DNA of 64,000 nucleotides, taken from positions 221,243,753-221,307,752 of the forward strand of contig NC_133663.1 in the NCBI RefSeq assembly GCF_037893015.1, given 5' to 3'. Shown one piece after another: positions 1 through 11,531 of the stretch (its first letter is position 1; each line of letters begins with the position of its first letter). The notes beneath the pieces were generated by a model, which saw nothing but the letters and a program-made list of their open reading frames with translations, was not told the DNA's origin and did no database searches. The DNA is from Macrotis lagotis. Its lineage: Eukaryota; Chordata; Mammalia; Peramelemorphia; Peramelidae. Made by a program: the position numbers and the translations under genes.

Positions 1-2455
1 ACCTAACCCTAAAGCACACCCTAAACCTAATCCTAACCCTCACCCTATCCCTAATCCTAACCCTAAGCCTAAACCTAACCCTAAACCTAACTCTAATCCA
101 CACCCTCACCCTAACCTTAACCATAAACCTAAGCCTAAACCCTAACTCTAAACCTAAACATAACCCTAAACCTCGCCCTTTCCCTAATCCTAACCTTAAC
201 CTAAGCCTGACCCTAAGCCTAACCCTAACCCTAAACTAATCCCTAAACCTAACTCTAAACCAAACATAACCACAAACCTAACCCTAACCCTCATCCTAAC
301 CTTAAACCTAACCCTAACACTAAGTGTAACACTAAGCCTAACCCTAAACCTACATCCTAAACCTAACCCTATCTCTACACCCAAACCCTAACCCTAAACC
401 TAGCCCTAACCCAAAACGAAAACCTAATCCTAACTGTTAGCCTAGCCCAAACCATAACCCTAACCCTAACCCTAAACTTAAGCCTATACCTAACCCTAAC
501 CCTAACCCTCAACCTAACCCCAACCCTAATGCTAACCTAACCCTAACACTCAACCTAACCCTAACCCTAAAGTTAAACCTAACCCTAACTCGAACACTAA
601 CCCTAATACTAATTTCTAAACCCTGACCCTAACCCTAACTTTAAACTTAACCCTAACCCAAAACATAACCCTAACCCTAACCCTAACACTAAACCCTAAA
701 CCATAACCATAACACTAACCCTAACACTAAACCCTAAACCCTAACCCTAAAACTAACCCAAACCCTAAATCTCACCTTAATTTTCTGACTCTAACCCTAA
801 ACCTAACCGTAACCATAACACTAACACTAACCCTAAAGCTAAACCTTAAAACCTAACCCTAACCCTAACGTAACCTTAACCCTAAACCAAACCTAACCGC
901 AAACCTAATCCTAACCACAACCCTAAACCTCACCCCCTAACCTTAAGCCTAACCCTAACTCTAAGCCTAACACTAAGCCTAACCCAAACCCTAAAACCTA
1001 AACCTAACAATAACCATAAGCCTAACCCTATCCATACACCCTAACCATAACCCTAAACTTAGCCCAAACCCAAAACGTAACCCTAATTCTGTTAGCTTAA
1101 CCCTAACCCTAACCCTCATCCTAAATGAAAACCTAAGCCTATACCTAATCCTAACCCTAAACCCTAGCCAACACTTGAATTTAACCCTAACCCTAACCCA
1201 CGTCTAAACATAAGACTAAACTTAACCCTAACCCTCAACCTAACCCTAACCCTAACCCTAAACATAACTCTAAACCTAAACCCTAACCCTAATGCTAACA
1301 CTAACCCTAAAACTAATTTCTGAACCCTGACACTAACCCTAACCCTAACCCTAACCTTAAGCCTAAACCCTAATCCTAACCCTAACTCTAACACTAACCC
1401 TAATCCTAATTCCCGAACCCTGACCCTAAGCCTAACCATAACCCTAACACTAACCCTAACTCTAAACCCTAAACTCTAACAATAACCCTAATGCTAAACC
1501 CTAACCCTAACACTAAACCTAACACTAAACCCTAACCTTATCAGTTACCCTAACTCTAACCCTAACCATAATTTGCATACCCTAAACCTAAACCAAAATT
1601 CTGGATGACCTAAAGGCTAACCCTATCCCTCAACACCACTCCAAATTCTAGCCCTAACCAAAAACTAAACCCTAAACCAAAAGCTACGCTAACCCTAATA
1701 CTAAACACTAACACTAAACTCTAACCCTAAATCTAACCCTAACCCAAACAGGAGCACAAACCCTAACCCTAACCATAATCCTAACCCTAACCCTAACCCT
1801 AATCCAAAACCTAAACCTAACCAAAGACCTACCCCTAACCCAAAAGACTAACCCTGAAACTCAGCCTCACCCTACCCCAAACCATTATCACTAAACCCTA
1901 ACCCTAACTGTAACTTGAAACCTAAATAGACCAAAGACCTTACCATGACATTCAAACACACAAGAATCCCACCCTAACCCTGAGTCTTACCCTAACCCAA
2001 AACATAATAATATGAAGAATACCTAAGCCTACATAAATTCTATATCTAGCCCTTAGAGTAACTCTAACTCTATCCCTAAAACTAACTCAAATCATACCCA
2101 AAACCTTACCCTCACCCAAACCCTCATCCTAAACCTAACCTGAAACCTCATCCTCACCCTAACCCTAACCCTAACCCTATCCCTAATCCCTATCCCTAAT
2201 CCTAACCCTACCCAAAAGCCTAACCCTAACCCTAACCCTAATCCTCACCCTGACCCTAACCCTAACACTAACCCTAACCCTAACCCTAACCCTAACCCTA
2301 ACCATTATCCCTAACCCTAACCCTAATGCTAACACCTAACCCTAACTGTAACCCTAACCATAAACAGACCAAAGACCTAACCCTGACATTCAAACAGACA
2401 AGAATCCCGACCCTAAGCCTGAGCCAAACCCTAACCCAAATCCTAATAATAAGAA
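1..2455. repeat. Degenerate telomeric (CCCTAA)n array
   Basis: The + strand is mostly CCCTAA-type hexamers with very frequent variants (CCTAAA, ACCCTAAA, CCCTCA, CCCTAT) and few long perfect runs; the cleanest stretches lie near 1780-1800 and 2150-2310. CCCTAA reading 5'->3' at the left edge is the orientation expected of a left chromosome end. The long glycine/leucine/valine-rich frames on the minus strand here are only translations of the repeat and are not genes. The degeneracy fits old subtelomeric repeat, or an unpolished or trimmed assembly end, better than the active terminal tract. Two copies of a non-telomeric unit are embedded near 1927 and 2365. Confidence 0.93.
1927..2052 (+). repeat. 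Telomere-associated unit, copy 1 (partial)
   Basis: A non-hexamer segment inside the array. It starts AGACCAAAGACC, continues with a block reading roughly 'TGACATTCAAACACACAAGAATCCC', and ends near 'CATAAATTCTATATCTAG'. The same word order recurs at 2365 and 4793. This copy lacks the longer unique flank seen in the other two. A smaller trace of the same start ('CCAAAGACCTACCCCTAA') lies near 1820. Confidence 0.75.
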
Positions 2456-2632
2456 AAACACCTAAGTCTTCATAAATCCTATATCTGGGTCATTCTCTAA
2501 GGTCTAAGCAAACCAAAGGAGAAATATTTTATATGTGTGGCTATTCCTCGTGTTATCTGGATATGAAGTGCTATTTGCTTCCTTCTTGTCTCAGTGCAAC
2601 TAAAATCACTGAAAACATTTATCTGGGATATA
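2365..2632 (+). repeat. Telomere-associated unit, copy 2 (long)
   Basis: It begins CAGACCAAAGACCTAACC, passes through the same 'TTCAAACAGACAAGAATCCC' block, then runs into a non-telomeric flank (words such as 'GGAGAAATATTTTATATG', 'ATGAAGTGCTATTTG' and 'AACTAAAATCACTGAAAACA'). This flank recurs with scattered substitutions in copy 3 at 4793-5063. A shared order over about 265 bases shows duplication of a telomere/flank junction, not chance similarity of hexamers. Confidence 0.85.
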
Positions 2633-4040
2633 TCTACATATCTATCTATCTATCTATATACATATATATCCATTAAAATAAGATTAATAAACTCTTCAGG
2701 TGATCAAAATTGCACAATCTGAAAAAACAAACAAATCCACAGTCCACAATCTCTAGGAGTTTATCTTATAATTGGGAAGACAAGAGGTAAACAACTAACT
2801 CCATAGGAAATATACACAGTTGTAAATGAAAGTGAATCTTAATAGATCAATAGAAAGGTACTGAGCAGCAGAGAAGACTAGGAAAGATCTCTTGTAGACA
2901 GGGGGAATTAGAGATGAGTTTTGGAGAAACTTATGGAAAAGACTGAGAAAGGGTGAGCATTCTGTCAAGGGGAGAAAGAAGATGAAGGGAAAGGGCAGCT
3001 AGGTGGTGCAGCGGATAGAGCACAGGTCCTGGAGTTAGGATTACCTGAGTTTAAATCTGGATTCAGGCCTTGGGCAAGCCACTTAACCCCATTGCCTTGC
3101 AAAAAATTGAAAAAAAAATAGATGGAGGGAAAGTTGTGGATTTAGAATATGGAACGCAGTGATTGATGATCAGGAAGAAGGCTTCTTTCAACTCAACAGA
3201 AGGCTGAGGTGCTCAAAGAATGAGAAACCTGAAAAGGTACAAAGATCTATATCACGAAGCTCAATCAGAGAATTTCATCTATGATCCTCAAGTAACAGGG
3301 TAACACTAGAGTTTATTGCCTAGGACGCAAGGGGTGACTTGTTCAGATGTTCCAAATAAGATTTGAGTTAAGAGACTTCCGAGGCAAGGAGCCTAATCAC
3401 AAGGTTATTAATATTGTCCAGTTAAACTCATGGCTTTCAACAGATAGTGGCAGTTGGAGAGGCAAGAAGAGATATACCGAAAGAAATTGTAAAGGGCAAA
3501 GTGAAGATACTTGACAAGTGACTATATAAATAGGTAAAGTATCATTGAGGAATTCAAGAAAACATTGACAAAGGATGGTGGTACCTTCCTATCGTAAAGG
3601 TAAAGGAAGGAATGGATTTGGGTACACAGGTAAAGAGATCTATTTGCAACATACGGAATGTGACATTACTCATTCACAAATTGCCTCCCTTTCTTTAAGA
3701 AAATCAGTCAGGATTTTGAGCATGTGGGCAAAACAGATAGAGAGAGAGACCTCAAGCAGTAACAGCATACAGCGATGCTCAAGGTCAAAACGCAAGTTTA
3801 CTAGATGGTAATAGGAATTCACTTTGGAACCCTGAGTTTACGTTAGGTAAAGCTAAAGGAGATGCTCCCCAGAAAGACAAATAGAGGAACTATCACCCCT
3901 AAGTTTTCTTCACTGAATTCACCTTCCTATGTTACGGTATCACGAGTAAGGGAAAACACTGACTTTTGAGAGTTTCTGCAGCATCCAGTCCTCAGTAAAG
4001 TAAGAGTTGAATAAACCATGGCAATTGTAACTAAAAGCTT
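2633..4040. other. Subtelomeric spacer between telomeric blocks
   Basis: AT-rich sequence with a short (TATC)n/(TATA)n run at about 2636-2668 and one SINE. A 78-codon frame at 3575-3811 has no recognisable domain and looks like chance. Part of 2820-3240 resembles the body of an old L2-type repeat, but I could not assign it firmly. No gene is seen. Confidence 0.6.
2993..3120 (+). mobile_element. tRNA-derived marsupial SINE (internally deleted)
   Basis: It starts GGGCAGCTAGGTGGTGCAG (A-box region), has a B-box-like GAGTTTAAATC, then jumps to CCTTGGGCAAGCCACTTAAC and an A-rich tail. The central 'TAATAATTACCTAGCTGTG' part of the consensus is missing. It is flanked by GATGAAGGGAAA at 2981 and GATGGAGGGAAA at 3121, a target duplication with one mismatch. 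Confidence 0.88.
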
Positions 4041-4056
4041 CTATGGGTGGGCGAAT

Positions 4057-4465
4057 TTAAACTGACAATAAACCTAGCACTGAGCCTAATCCTAACCCTA
4101 TCCCTAACACTAAACCAAAACCAACATCCTAACTCTAACCCTAACCCTAAATCTGACTCTAAAGATAACCCAAACCTGATACAAACCCTAACCATAATCT
4201 TAAACCTAATCCTAAAACTAACCCTAACAATAACATCAAGCCTCACCCCAACCCCAAACCTAAATAAACCCTAACCAAAAACCTAACCCTAATAGTAACC
4301 CTAAGCTTAAGCCCAAATCAAACCCTAACCTAAACCTTAACCCTTTCCCCATCCCTAACCCTAACGCTCACCCTCACCCTAACCCTAAGGCTAACCCTAA
4401 ACCTAAACCTCACCCTAGCCCTTTCCTCAAATCTAACCCCAACCCTATCCCTAACTAACTGAAAC
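4057..4465. repeat. Degenerate telomeric block 2
   Basis: Variant CCCTAA hexamers in the same strand orientation as the first array, more decayed (CCCTATCCC, CCCTGAGCC, AACCAAAACC). It starts abruptly after an AT-rich spacer and ends near 'AACTAACTGAAACTG'. Open frames on either strand are translations of the repeat. Confidence 0.88.
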
Positions 4466-4709
4466 TGAACAGGGAACTTCTAATTCTGGCATCAGAGTTG
4501 AGATAACAAGGCTGACTAGACTATACAGCAACAAGCACCTGTGGTATAGTATACTCTACCTGTCATAGAGTATAAAAGTTGTGAAAGTCTAGAATGGCAA
4601 TAGGATTCTTTTTACACATTGTCTACAGCTCTGTGTTCTGTAATAGATTATTATGTCTTCAGGATCTACTAGATTTATTAATAAGACAAGAGAAATGCAG
4701 ACGAGGTAA
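4466..4709. other. Short spacer between telomeric blocks
   Basis: About 240 bases of non-repeat AT-rich DNA between telomeric blocks 2 and 3. No frame, RNA or known repeat is seen. Confidence 0.5.
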
Positions 4710-4880
4710 GGGGTGAGTACCCAAAACCTAACCCAAACCCTAACCCTAAACCTAACCCTAACTCTAACCCTAACCCTAGCCCTAACCCTAAGCAGACCAA
4801 AGACCTACCCCTGACATTCAAACAGACAAGAATCCCAACCCTAACCCTGGGCCTAACCCTAACCCAAATCCTAATGTTAT
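4710..4880. repeat. Degenerate telomeric block 3
   Basis: Short CCCTAA-type run in the same orientation as the other blocks. It leads into and overlaps the third telomere-associated unit from 4793, so the block and the unit moved or were duplicated together. Confidence 0.88.
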
Positions 4881-5063
4881 CTAGAATACCTAAGTCTCCA
4901 TAAATCCTATATCTGGTGCAATCTCTAAGGTGTAAGAAAACCAAAGGAGAAATATTTTATATGTGTGGATATTCCTGCTGTTATCTGGGTATGAAGTGCT
5001 ATTTGTTTTCTTCTTGTCTCAAACTGCAACTAAAATCACTGAAAACAGTTTTTCGGGGTATAT
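4793..5063 (+). repeat. Telomere-associated unit, copy 3 (long)
   Basis: It repeats the order of copy 2: AGACCAAAGACCTACCCC, the 'TTCAAACAGACAAGAATCCC' block, 'CATAAATCCTATATCTGG', then the same unique flank ('GGAGAAATATTTTATATG', 'ATGAAGTGCTATTTG', 'AACTAAAATCACTGAAAACA'). The copies differ by scattered substitutions and small indels. The similarity fades after about 5063. Confidence 0.87.
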
Positions 5064-7471
5064 GTCTGATTTTAAGGAGAATCAACCCCATGAAGTCAAG
5101 AATTGAACTTCAGTACTTTGACAAGAATGGTGTTTGAATGATAAACTGACTAAACTGGTGGCTGTGGGAATAGACAGCAAGTGATTAATGTAGGAGATTG
5201 GATAAAGGTAGAATTAGCAAAACTGAGCAAGAGAAAAGAATTCAAAATGAATAGTTTGGTAATTACCACTTAATAATTACACTGCGTGGCCTTGGGCAAG
5301 GCACTTAACCCCACTGTCTTATAAAAAAAAGTCAAAAAAATTATACTGGCAAATTAGTCTTAAGGGATCTTAATTAAGGTTAGTAGGTTCAATATCCCTT
5401 CTCATTTTTTTTATGCTTATTTGAAATTCAGTCTTACTAAAACATGGAGCTACTATGATGATAATCCTAAACACAGAGTGTAGAAAATGGAGTCTGCAAT
5501 TGTAGAATATTTTCATATTCTTAGAAAGAGACAAAAAAATGGAATCAACCAAAAGGAAATCAATCATTTGAAAAAATTCCAAAGTGCAATGGGAATATTA
5601 AATAATAAATATTTCTCATCTTATTTTTCTTCCGCAAGCCCCTTCCCCCAAATATAACAAATTTGCTTAAAGGGAGTTAATAAAGGAGTGTTCTTATCTT
5701 TTCATTGGATCCTAGTAAGAATCTGAATAAAGTTATCCATAGAGTTAAACTTAAGTGATTTAATTCCAAGATGAAGTTAAAAATAGCAGTGTTTCATTCA
5801 GTACTTTTTCATGCAGTGCCTAGATTGTAAACATGAAGACAAATATAACCAGAGTTAATGACAAGGAATTGAGAAGTGAAACATGGAAACAAAAGGGACA
5901 TATGCCAGATATAGACCTGGATCTACTACGCTAGGAATTCTCACTGAGTGTAACATAGTTGAGCTATGCTTAGCTGAAAACATGAACCATATGCTGAAAC
6001 TTGATTCAGTTGAACAAAATTCATTCATTCATTCAACAAATATTTTTTGCATACTTGCTACATACCAAGCACTGGGTGAGGATAAAAAGATTAAAGTGGT
6101 CCCTCAGGGCTTTTAGAGTTGAATTGTAGAGATACGTCATGCTCACTTTACCAATATCTTAAATGGAATTCAAATCCCCATTAGTGTGGACACTATTTGC
6201 TAATACAAATCACAACCCATCCCCATCCTTCCATAAATCATAAAACCAACGTGCTACCATAGCTTTCATCTGAGCTGCCTTTCTGTTGTTTTCCATATTG
6301 GCTGTGTGGCTATTCTCATTCCAGTCATACACATCCTCGAAGGCATCTGTCATGTCATTTCTTTGGTACAAATAATCCCTGGTTATATGCTATAGTCTTC
6401 TTACATCAATCAACTGATCCACAAGCATTAATGAGTCTTTAACAAGTGTCAGACACTGTGCTAAGCACTTAGAATAAAAAGAAAAAAAAACTATAAGATT
6501 TTTCTCTGTCTTATAGGAGTTTACTTTTCTTATATAGGAGACAACAGATATGTAATTTGATATATATTTCATACTTAGAAAATAGAAGATAGCCACAGAG
6601 AGGACAATACTAGCGGTTACGAGGAGAGAAAAGAATTACTGTAGTACACAATGTTGCAGTTTATTGCCCTTTGGTTAATAGTTAATAGTTAACTACAATT
6701 AACTACAATTCTAATTGTATTCCATGATTGGCAGCTAAGACATCTATATTACTACTGGGAGAATAATGATGTTAAAAAATAACTTTTGAAAAAATAGGAA
6801 CATGGAAACCATTATACCATCTCCTCTTCCTGATCAGTACCTGACCTAATTCACTGTCCACCTGCAGTTCTTTTCCAAGATATTTGTGAACTAATTAAAT
6901 AATCTATTCTTCCACCTACATGTTATCATCTAGATAATATGTCTCATATATTTTAAGAAATATTTTTTGGTATTACTGCTTACCTTGTCATTTCCCAGTG
7001 AACCAATCTCAAAAAAAAAATCCTCCCTTACAACAAAACATTGAAAGCAAATGTATGGAAGCAAAACAAAACAATCCATTGGCCATGGCTGACAATATCT
7101 ATGACAGTGTGTTTTCATCTAATATGACAATATCTGCTATCCATTCATCAGGACAATATATCCCGTATGTCCACTATAACAATACAGATTCCTCCATACC
7201 TATTATCTGTCATCTTTGGTCCGAGAGGAAAGAAGCATGTTTCATGTTTATTTCATAGATCAGAGTTCTAATCTTATCCAGTGTTGTGTAACTATAGATT
7301 ATTATGACCATTGCATAATTTTTTCTTATTTTTATTAATTTGACTTTGTATGAATTCATATATAATTCAACATTTTTTAGAGTACAATAATATCACATTA
7401 CATTCAGATGCCATAATTTGTTCAGTCACCTCCTAATTTATAGACACTCCTTTCTCAAGTTTTTCACTAAC
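5064..7471. other. Intergenic DNA with old repeat traces
   Basis: No coding sequence supported. Segments near 6020-6115 and 6415-6550 carry the ancient 'AACAAATATTT ... GCAC/TACTGTGCTAAGCAC' pattern of L2-like mammalian repeats. 7300-7471 resembles antisense L1 ORF2 (words like 'CATTACATTCA..TGCCATAATTTG'). The short frames here have no recognisable domains. Confidence 0.5.
5268..5332 (+). mobile_element. 3' half of a marsupial SINE
   Basis: The sequence TTAATAATTAC, then GTGGCCTTGGGCAAGGCACTTAACCCC and an A-rich tail match the 3' half of the tRNA-derived SINE common in this window. The promoter half is absent, so this is a 5'-truncated copy. Confidence 0.8.
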
Positions 7472-7481
7472 AAAACATGTT

Positions 7482-9151
7482 CTGGCCAGTCTGGGAGCAG
7501 CTAGCAGCCTTGCGTTTGAGGGACCCCTCCGCATCCTCACCAGCCACCTCGTTTCCAGCCCGGATTCACACCAAAATGGGAACTTCTGTCAAGGATCAGC
7601 TGATTTTGAATGTCCTAAAGGAAGGCCAGGTCCACCATAACAAGATCACTGTTGTGGGGGTTGGTGCCGTTGGCATGGCATGTGCCATCAGTATCTTGAT
7701 GAAGGACTTGGCTGATGAACTTGCCCTAGTTGATGTCATAGAAGATAAGCTAAAGGGAGAGATGATGGATCTCCAACATACCAGCCTTTTCCTCAAAACA
7801 CCAAAGATTGCTTCTGGCAAAGACTACAGTGTAACTGCAAACTCAAAACTGGTTGTTGTTACTGCTGGGCCACATCAATAGGAGGGAGAAAGTCATCTTA
7901 ACTTGGTCCAGCGAAATGTGAATATTTTTAAATTCATCATTCCCAATATTGTTAAATACAGCCCCAATTGCAAGCTGCTTATTGTTTCCAACCCAGTGGA
8001 TATTTTGACATATGTGGCCTGGAAGCTGAATGGCTTTCCTAAAAATCATGTTATTGGAAGTGGTTGCAATCTGGATTCTGCCCGTTTCCATTACCTAATG
8101 GGGGAGAGACTTGGTATCCATTCTTCAAGTTATCATGGATGGATTCTTGGGGAACATGGAGACTCCAGTGTTCCTGTGGAGTGGTGTGAATGTTGCCGGT
8201 GTATCTCTAAAGAATCTTTATCCTGCTTTGGGAGCTGATAGTGATTTAGAAAATTGGAAGCAAGTTCACAAACAGGTGGTTGACAGTGCTTATGAAGTCA
8301 TCAAGCTGAAGGGCTACACTTCTTGGACCATTGGCTTGTCTGTGGCAGATCTGGCAGGCAGCATTACGAAAAATCTTAGGAGAGTGCATCCAATTTCCAC
8401 CATGATTAAGGGTCTATATGGCATTAATGAAGATGTCTTCCTTAGTGTCCCTTGTGTCTTGGGGCAGAATGGTATTTCTGATGTGGTGATGGTAAATCTG
8501 ACTCCGGAGGAGGAGGCCTGTTTAAAGAAGAGTGCAGAAACTCTTTGGGGAATCCAGAAGGAGCTGCAATTTTAAAACTTTAAATGTGCTTCCATTTTAC
8601 TGTCTTGAGAACATGACAGTGATTAAGGGATTGTGTATGACGTGCTATGGTCAAATCTTTCCTCTAATTTAGTCATTGAACACCAGAAATGTAAAACTTA
8701 AGAACACACTCTAGACTCTAGACTTTTCCTAAAGTTAGAAATGGGGAATACAATGTGACTGTTTGTTAAACCCTGTTATTTGCACAGTGATGCTGGATCA
8801 GACTTGTACAGTCATAAACATAGTTACTGTCAAGCAGAACCACAGGTTATGTCACTGCCTATTTTGTAGGTGCTAGTTTCCCAAAGGTCCATAACATTCT
8901 TGGACACAACACCATACATATTAATAAAGTAGCAATACTTTATTGATACATTTTATCCTTCCCTCCATTAGAGCTCTTTAGCATGGCCCCATGAATCACC
9001 TTTCCAGAGGACCTGATTTTGTCTACTTATATATACTATTTCAATAGTTGTAAATTTCAATATTATATAAAGATCTATGTATGTACAACAATGCAACCAA
9101 ATTGACAAGTGTCATACTAACCTAAATACTGAATAAACAACAAAACTGAAA
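7482..9151 (+). pseudogene. LDHA: Processed pseudogene of L-lactate dehydrogenase A
   Basis: An intronless copy of an LDHA mRNA. The reading starts at ATG 7576 ([12 protein letters not shown]...) and ends at TAA 8573-8575 with ...GIQKELQF; that C-terminus identifies LDHA rather than LDHB. The dinucleotide-binding GVGAVGMA, the [13 protein letters not shown] block and the active-site [10 protein letters not shown] are all legible. It is broken: a stop replaces the Gln codon at 7879-7881, and a loss of about two bases near 8178 shifts the frame. The 5' leader and a long 3' UTR are kept; the UTR end resembles the human LDHA UTR and includes an AATAAA at about 9132. A 10-bp target duplication (AAAACATGTT) lies at 7472-7481 and 9152-9161. 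This is a retrotransposed mRNA copy made by L1 machinery. It is very unlikely to make enzyme. Confidence 0.95.
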
Positions 9152-9681
9152 AAAACATGTTGTTATACAATATTTTTATGTACTTAACCTTGGGTCATAT
9201 TTAAATAGTGATACAGAGGATTTAGTGCTTTTTCTACTAAAATTGCTATTTCAAGAATGGTTGGACAAATTCATAGTTCCAATAGTGCATCAGTATACCT
9301 AATTCACCATAGCAACAAGAACACTTGAAAATTAGTCATTCTTTTAAAAATTTTTCCACTGCCTCTACCCTAAATCCCTAAGTCTCATAACATTATTTTA
9401 CTCAGCTTTATAAACTAATCTTGGTTATAGCCTTTATTATATTTTGGAATATCACTTTAAAAAGTTAGTTTTTCTTCATACTAGTTGCAGTCTTATTTGA
9501 TTTTGGAAGTTATTTCTTTAGTTCTTGATTCTGGCAGCTAAAAATTCTTTACAATGTTATAAGGCAAATTGCTCTATGAATTCTCCTCAATTCACTCTAA
9601 ATCAATTTATATGTACAAATCTTCCCAGATTTCTCTCAAACTGTTTCATTTTTTAATAACATACTAATATTCTATTGCATG

Positions 9682-10121
9682 ATGAGCTGATGCTAAGTGA
9701 GATGAGCAGAACCAGAAATACACTGTACACCCTAACAGCAACATGGGGGCAATGATTAACCTTGATGGACTCGCTCATTCCATCAGTGCAACAATAAGGG
9801 ACAATTTGGGGCTCTCTGCAATGGAGAATACCATCTGTATCTAGAGAAACAACTGTGGAGTTTGAACAAAGACCAAGAACTAGTACCTTAAATTTAGGGA
9901 AAAAAAACCTGATATCTTATTGTCTGATCTTGCTATCTATCATACTTTATGTTTCTTCCTTAAGGATATGATTTCTTTCTCATCACACCCAATTTGGATC
10001 AATATATAACATGGAAACAATGTAAAAGACTGGCAAATTGTCTTCTGTGGCGGGGGGGGGGGAACGGAAGTAAGATTAGGGGAAAAATTGTAAAACTCAA
10101 AATAAATAAAATATTTTTTAA
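9682..10121 (+). mobile_element. 5'-truncated L1, 3' end only
   Basis: It matches the 3' end of the long L1 at 39226-45972: the end of ORF2 ('GAGATGAGCAGAACCAGAAA', 'CACCCTAACAGCAACATGGG') and the 3' UTR with 'CACACCCAATTTGGATCAA', a G-run, and 'TTGTAAAACTCAAAATAAAT'. It is flanked by AATATTCTATTGCATG (9666-9681) and AATATTCTAATGCATG (10122-10137), a 16-bp target duplication with one mismatch. Ordinary target-primed insertion with 5' truncation. Confidence 0.92.
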
Positions 10122-10330
10122 AATATTCTAATGCATGCATACATTATACTTTGTACAGCCATTTCTCATTTGATAGGCTTAAGTTCTTTGTTACAATATA
10201 AGCACATATAAATATTTTTGTGCACAGTGATCTTTTCCCTCTTTCTTTGGTCTCTTTGAGGTATATACAGCATAATCATTTTTTCCAAAGTATAGTACCA
10301 AATTCCTTTTTATGTTTGTTTGTTTGTTTA

Positions 10331-10471
10331 AATTTTTCAAGGCAACAGGGTGAAGTGGTTTGCCCAAGGCCACATGGCTAGGTAATTATTAAGTGTCTGA
10401 GGTTGGATTTGAACCCAGGTACTCCTGATTCCAGAGCCGGTGCTCTATCCACTGCGCCACCTAGCCGCCCC
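10331..10471 (-). mobile_element. tRNA-derived marsupial SINE
   Basis: Read on the minus strand it starts GGGGCGGCTAGGTGGCGCAG, has B box GGGTTCAAATCC, 'TAATAATTACCTAGCCATG' and an A-rich end. The short direct repeat ACCAAATT at 10297-10304 and 10473-10480 flanks it. A long run of TTTG lies at its 3' side. Confidence 0.92.
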
Positions 10472-11403
10472 AACCAAATTGCTTTTCAGAATGATTGCAC
10501 TATTTTATGGCTCCACCATTATTATTTCTTTCCATACTTCTCTCTTCCAAAAATAATCATTTCCCAGTTTTATAAACTTTATTAATCTGAAGAATGTGAG
10601 GTAGTCAGGTTGAATTGTTTTAATTGGTGATTTGGAGCATTTATTCATATGTCTTTTTGACAGTCTGCCATTTTTACTTTTGAGAATTTCCTACTTTTAA
10701 CCTTTCACCATTTATTAAAGTCCTTGTTTATAAACTTGTTAATAAATATTTATTAAGTACTAGGTATTGAGCCAGGTACTTTGATTATTCTAGGGATAAA
10801 AAAAGAGTCGAAAGACTGTTCCTGCCCTCAAACAGTTTCCAATCAAATGCAGTAGTCTTATGGAGTAGACAAACAATATGTAGCAACAAACAATATGGAA
10901 TAGGAAATAATTAAGGAAGGAATTCTCTATTACTTATATTTTTTGGAAATCAGATCTTTATCAGGGAAATTCGTTGCAAAGATTTTACCAGTTAACTTTC
11001 ACTTTGTCTTCATTTTGATTATGACTTCCTTTTCTATTTCCTTCTAAATTTTGCTTTGTTAGGAAATGTTAGAAAAGAAATGTTACTGATTTTTATGTTT
11101 TTATTTGTAAGTTCAACTTTACTCATTCTTTATTGGTTCTGGAAGGTTTACATTTATGACATTTATTTCCTTCCATCTTACAACTAAATCTGGTATTTCT
11201 AAAATGTGTCAGATAATTGCAGAAAAAATAGGTATCCTAATTTATTCATGAATTTATTTAATTTCAAGGTTTTTAAATTTAGAAGTTAAAAAACATCAAA
11301 AAGGATAGCATTTTGATAAACAAAATAGAACAGAAATATAGGAATATATGTGAAATAACAAAACTTTATTATGAACAGCTTTTTTTTTAAGACAATTCAA
11401 CCT

Positions 11404-11531
11404 GGGGGGCAGCTAGATGCCCTGGATTTAGGAGGACCTGAACTCAAATCTAGCCTCAAACACTTAATACTTAGATGTGTGATCTTAGGCAAGTCACCTT
11501 CAACCCATTGCCTTGCCAAAAGAAAAAAGAA
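11404..11531 (+). mobile_element. Marsupial SINE, diverged
   Basis: GGGGCAGCTAGATG followed directly by CCCTGGATTTAGGAGGACC: part of the A-box region is deleted. A B-box-like GAACTCAAATC and the end 'GGCAAGTCACC..CCCATTGCCTTGCC' with an A-rich tail follow. Confidence 0.82.

Larger units (their letters stand above)
9160..11250 (-). mobile_element. Old L1 debris, antisense, with later insertions
   Basis: Patches read as reverse-complement L1 ORF2, such as 'CAGTGCATCAGTATACC', 'TTGCTTTTCAGAATG' and 'GAAATCAGATCTTTATCAG'. They are interrupted by a younger plus-strand L1 3' end at 9682 and a SINE at 10331. An L2-like patch lies near 10735-10920. Boundaries are approximate and the element is too decayed to describe further. 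Confidence 0.5.

Noticed and set aside
196-1439. Glycine/valine/leucine-rich open frames of 62-91 codons on the minus strand
   Set aside because: They are translations of (TTAGGG)-type hexamers in the telomeric array; no start context, no domain, and they repeat with the hexamer period.
1-4880. The telomeric hexamers as a CRISPR array or satellite with regular spacers
   Set aside because: There are no unique spacers of fixed length; the unit is the vertebrate telomere hexamer and its variants.
7477-8575. A functional LDHA-like gene
   Set aside because: There are no introns, an internal stop at 7879 and a frame shift near 8178, together with a target duplication and poly(A); this is a processed copy.
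10331-10471. SINE tRNA-like heads as functional tRNA genes
   Set aside because: A and B boxes are present, but the sequence does not continue into a tRNA acceptor stem and CCA-adjacent end; the same body recurs across the window with poly(A) tails and target duplications.
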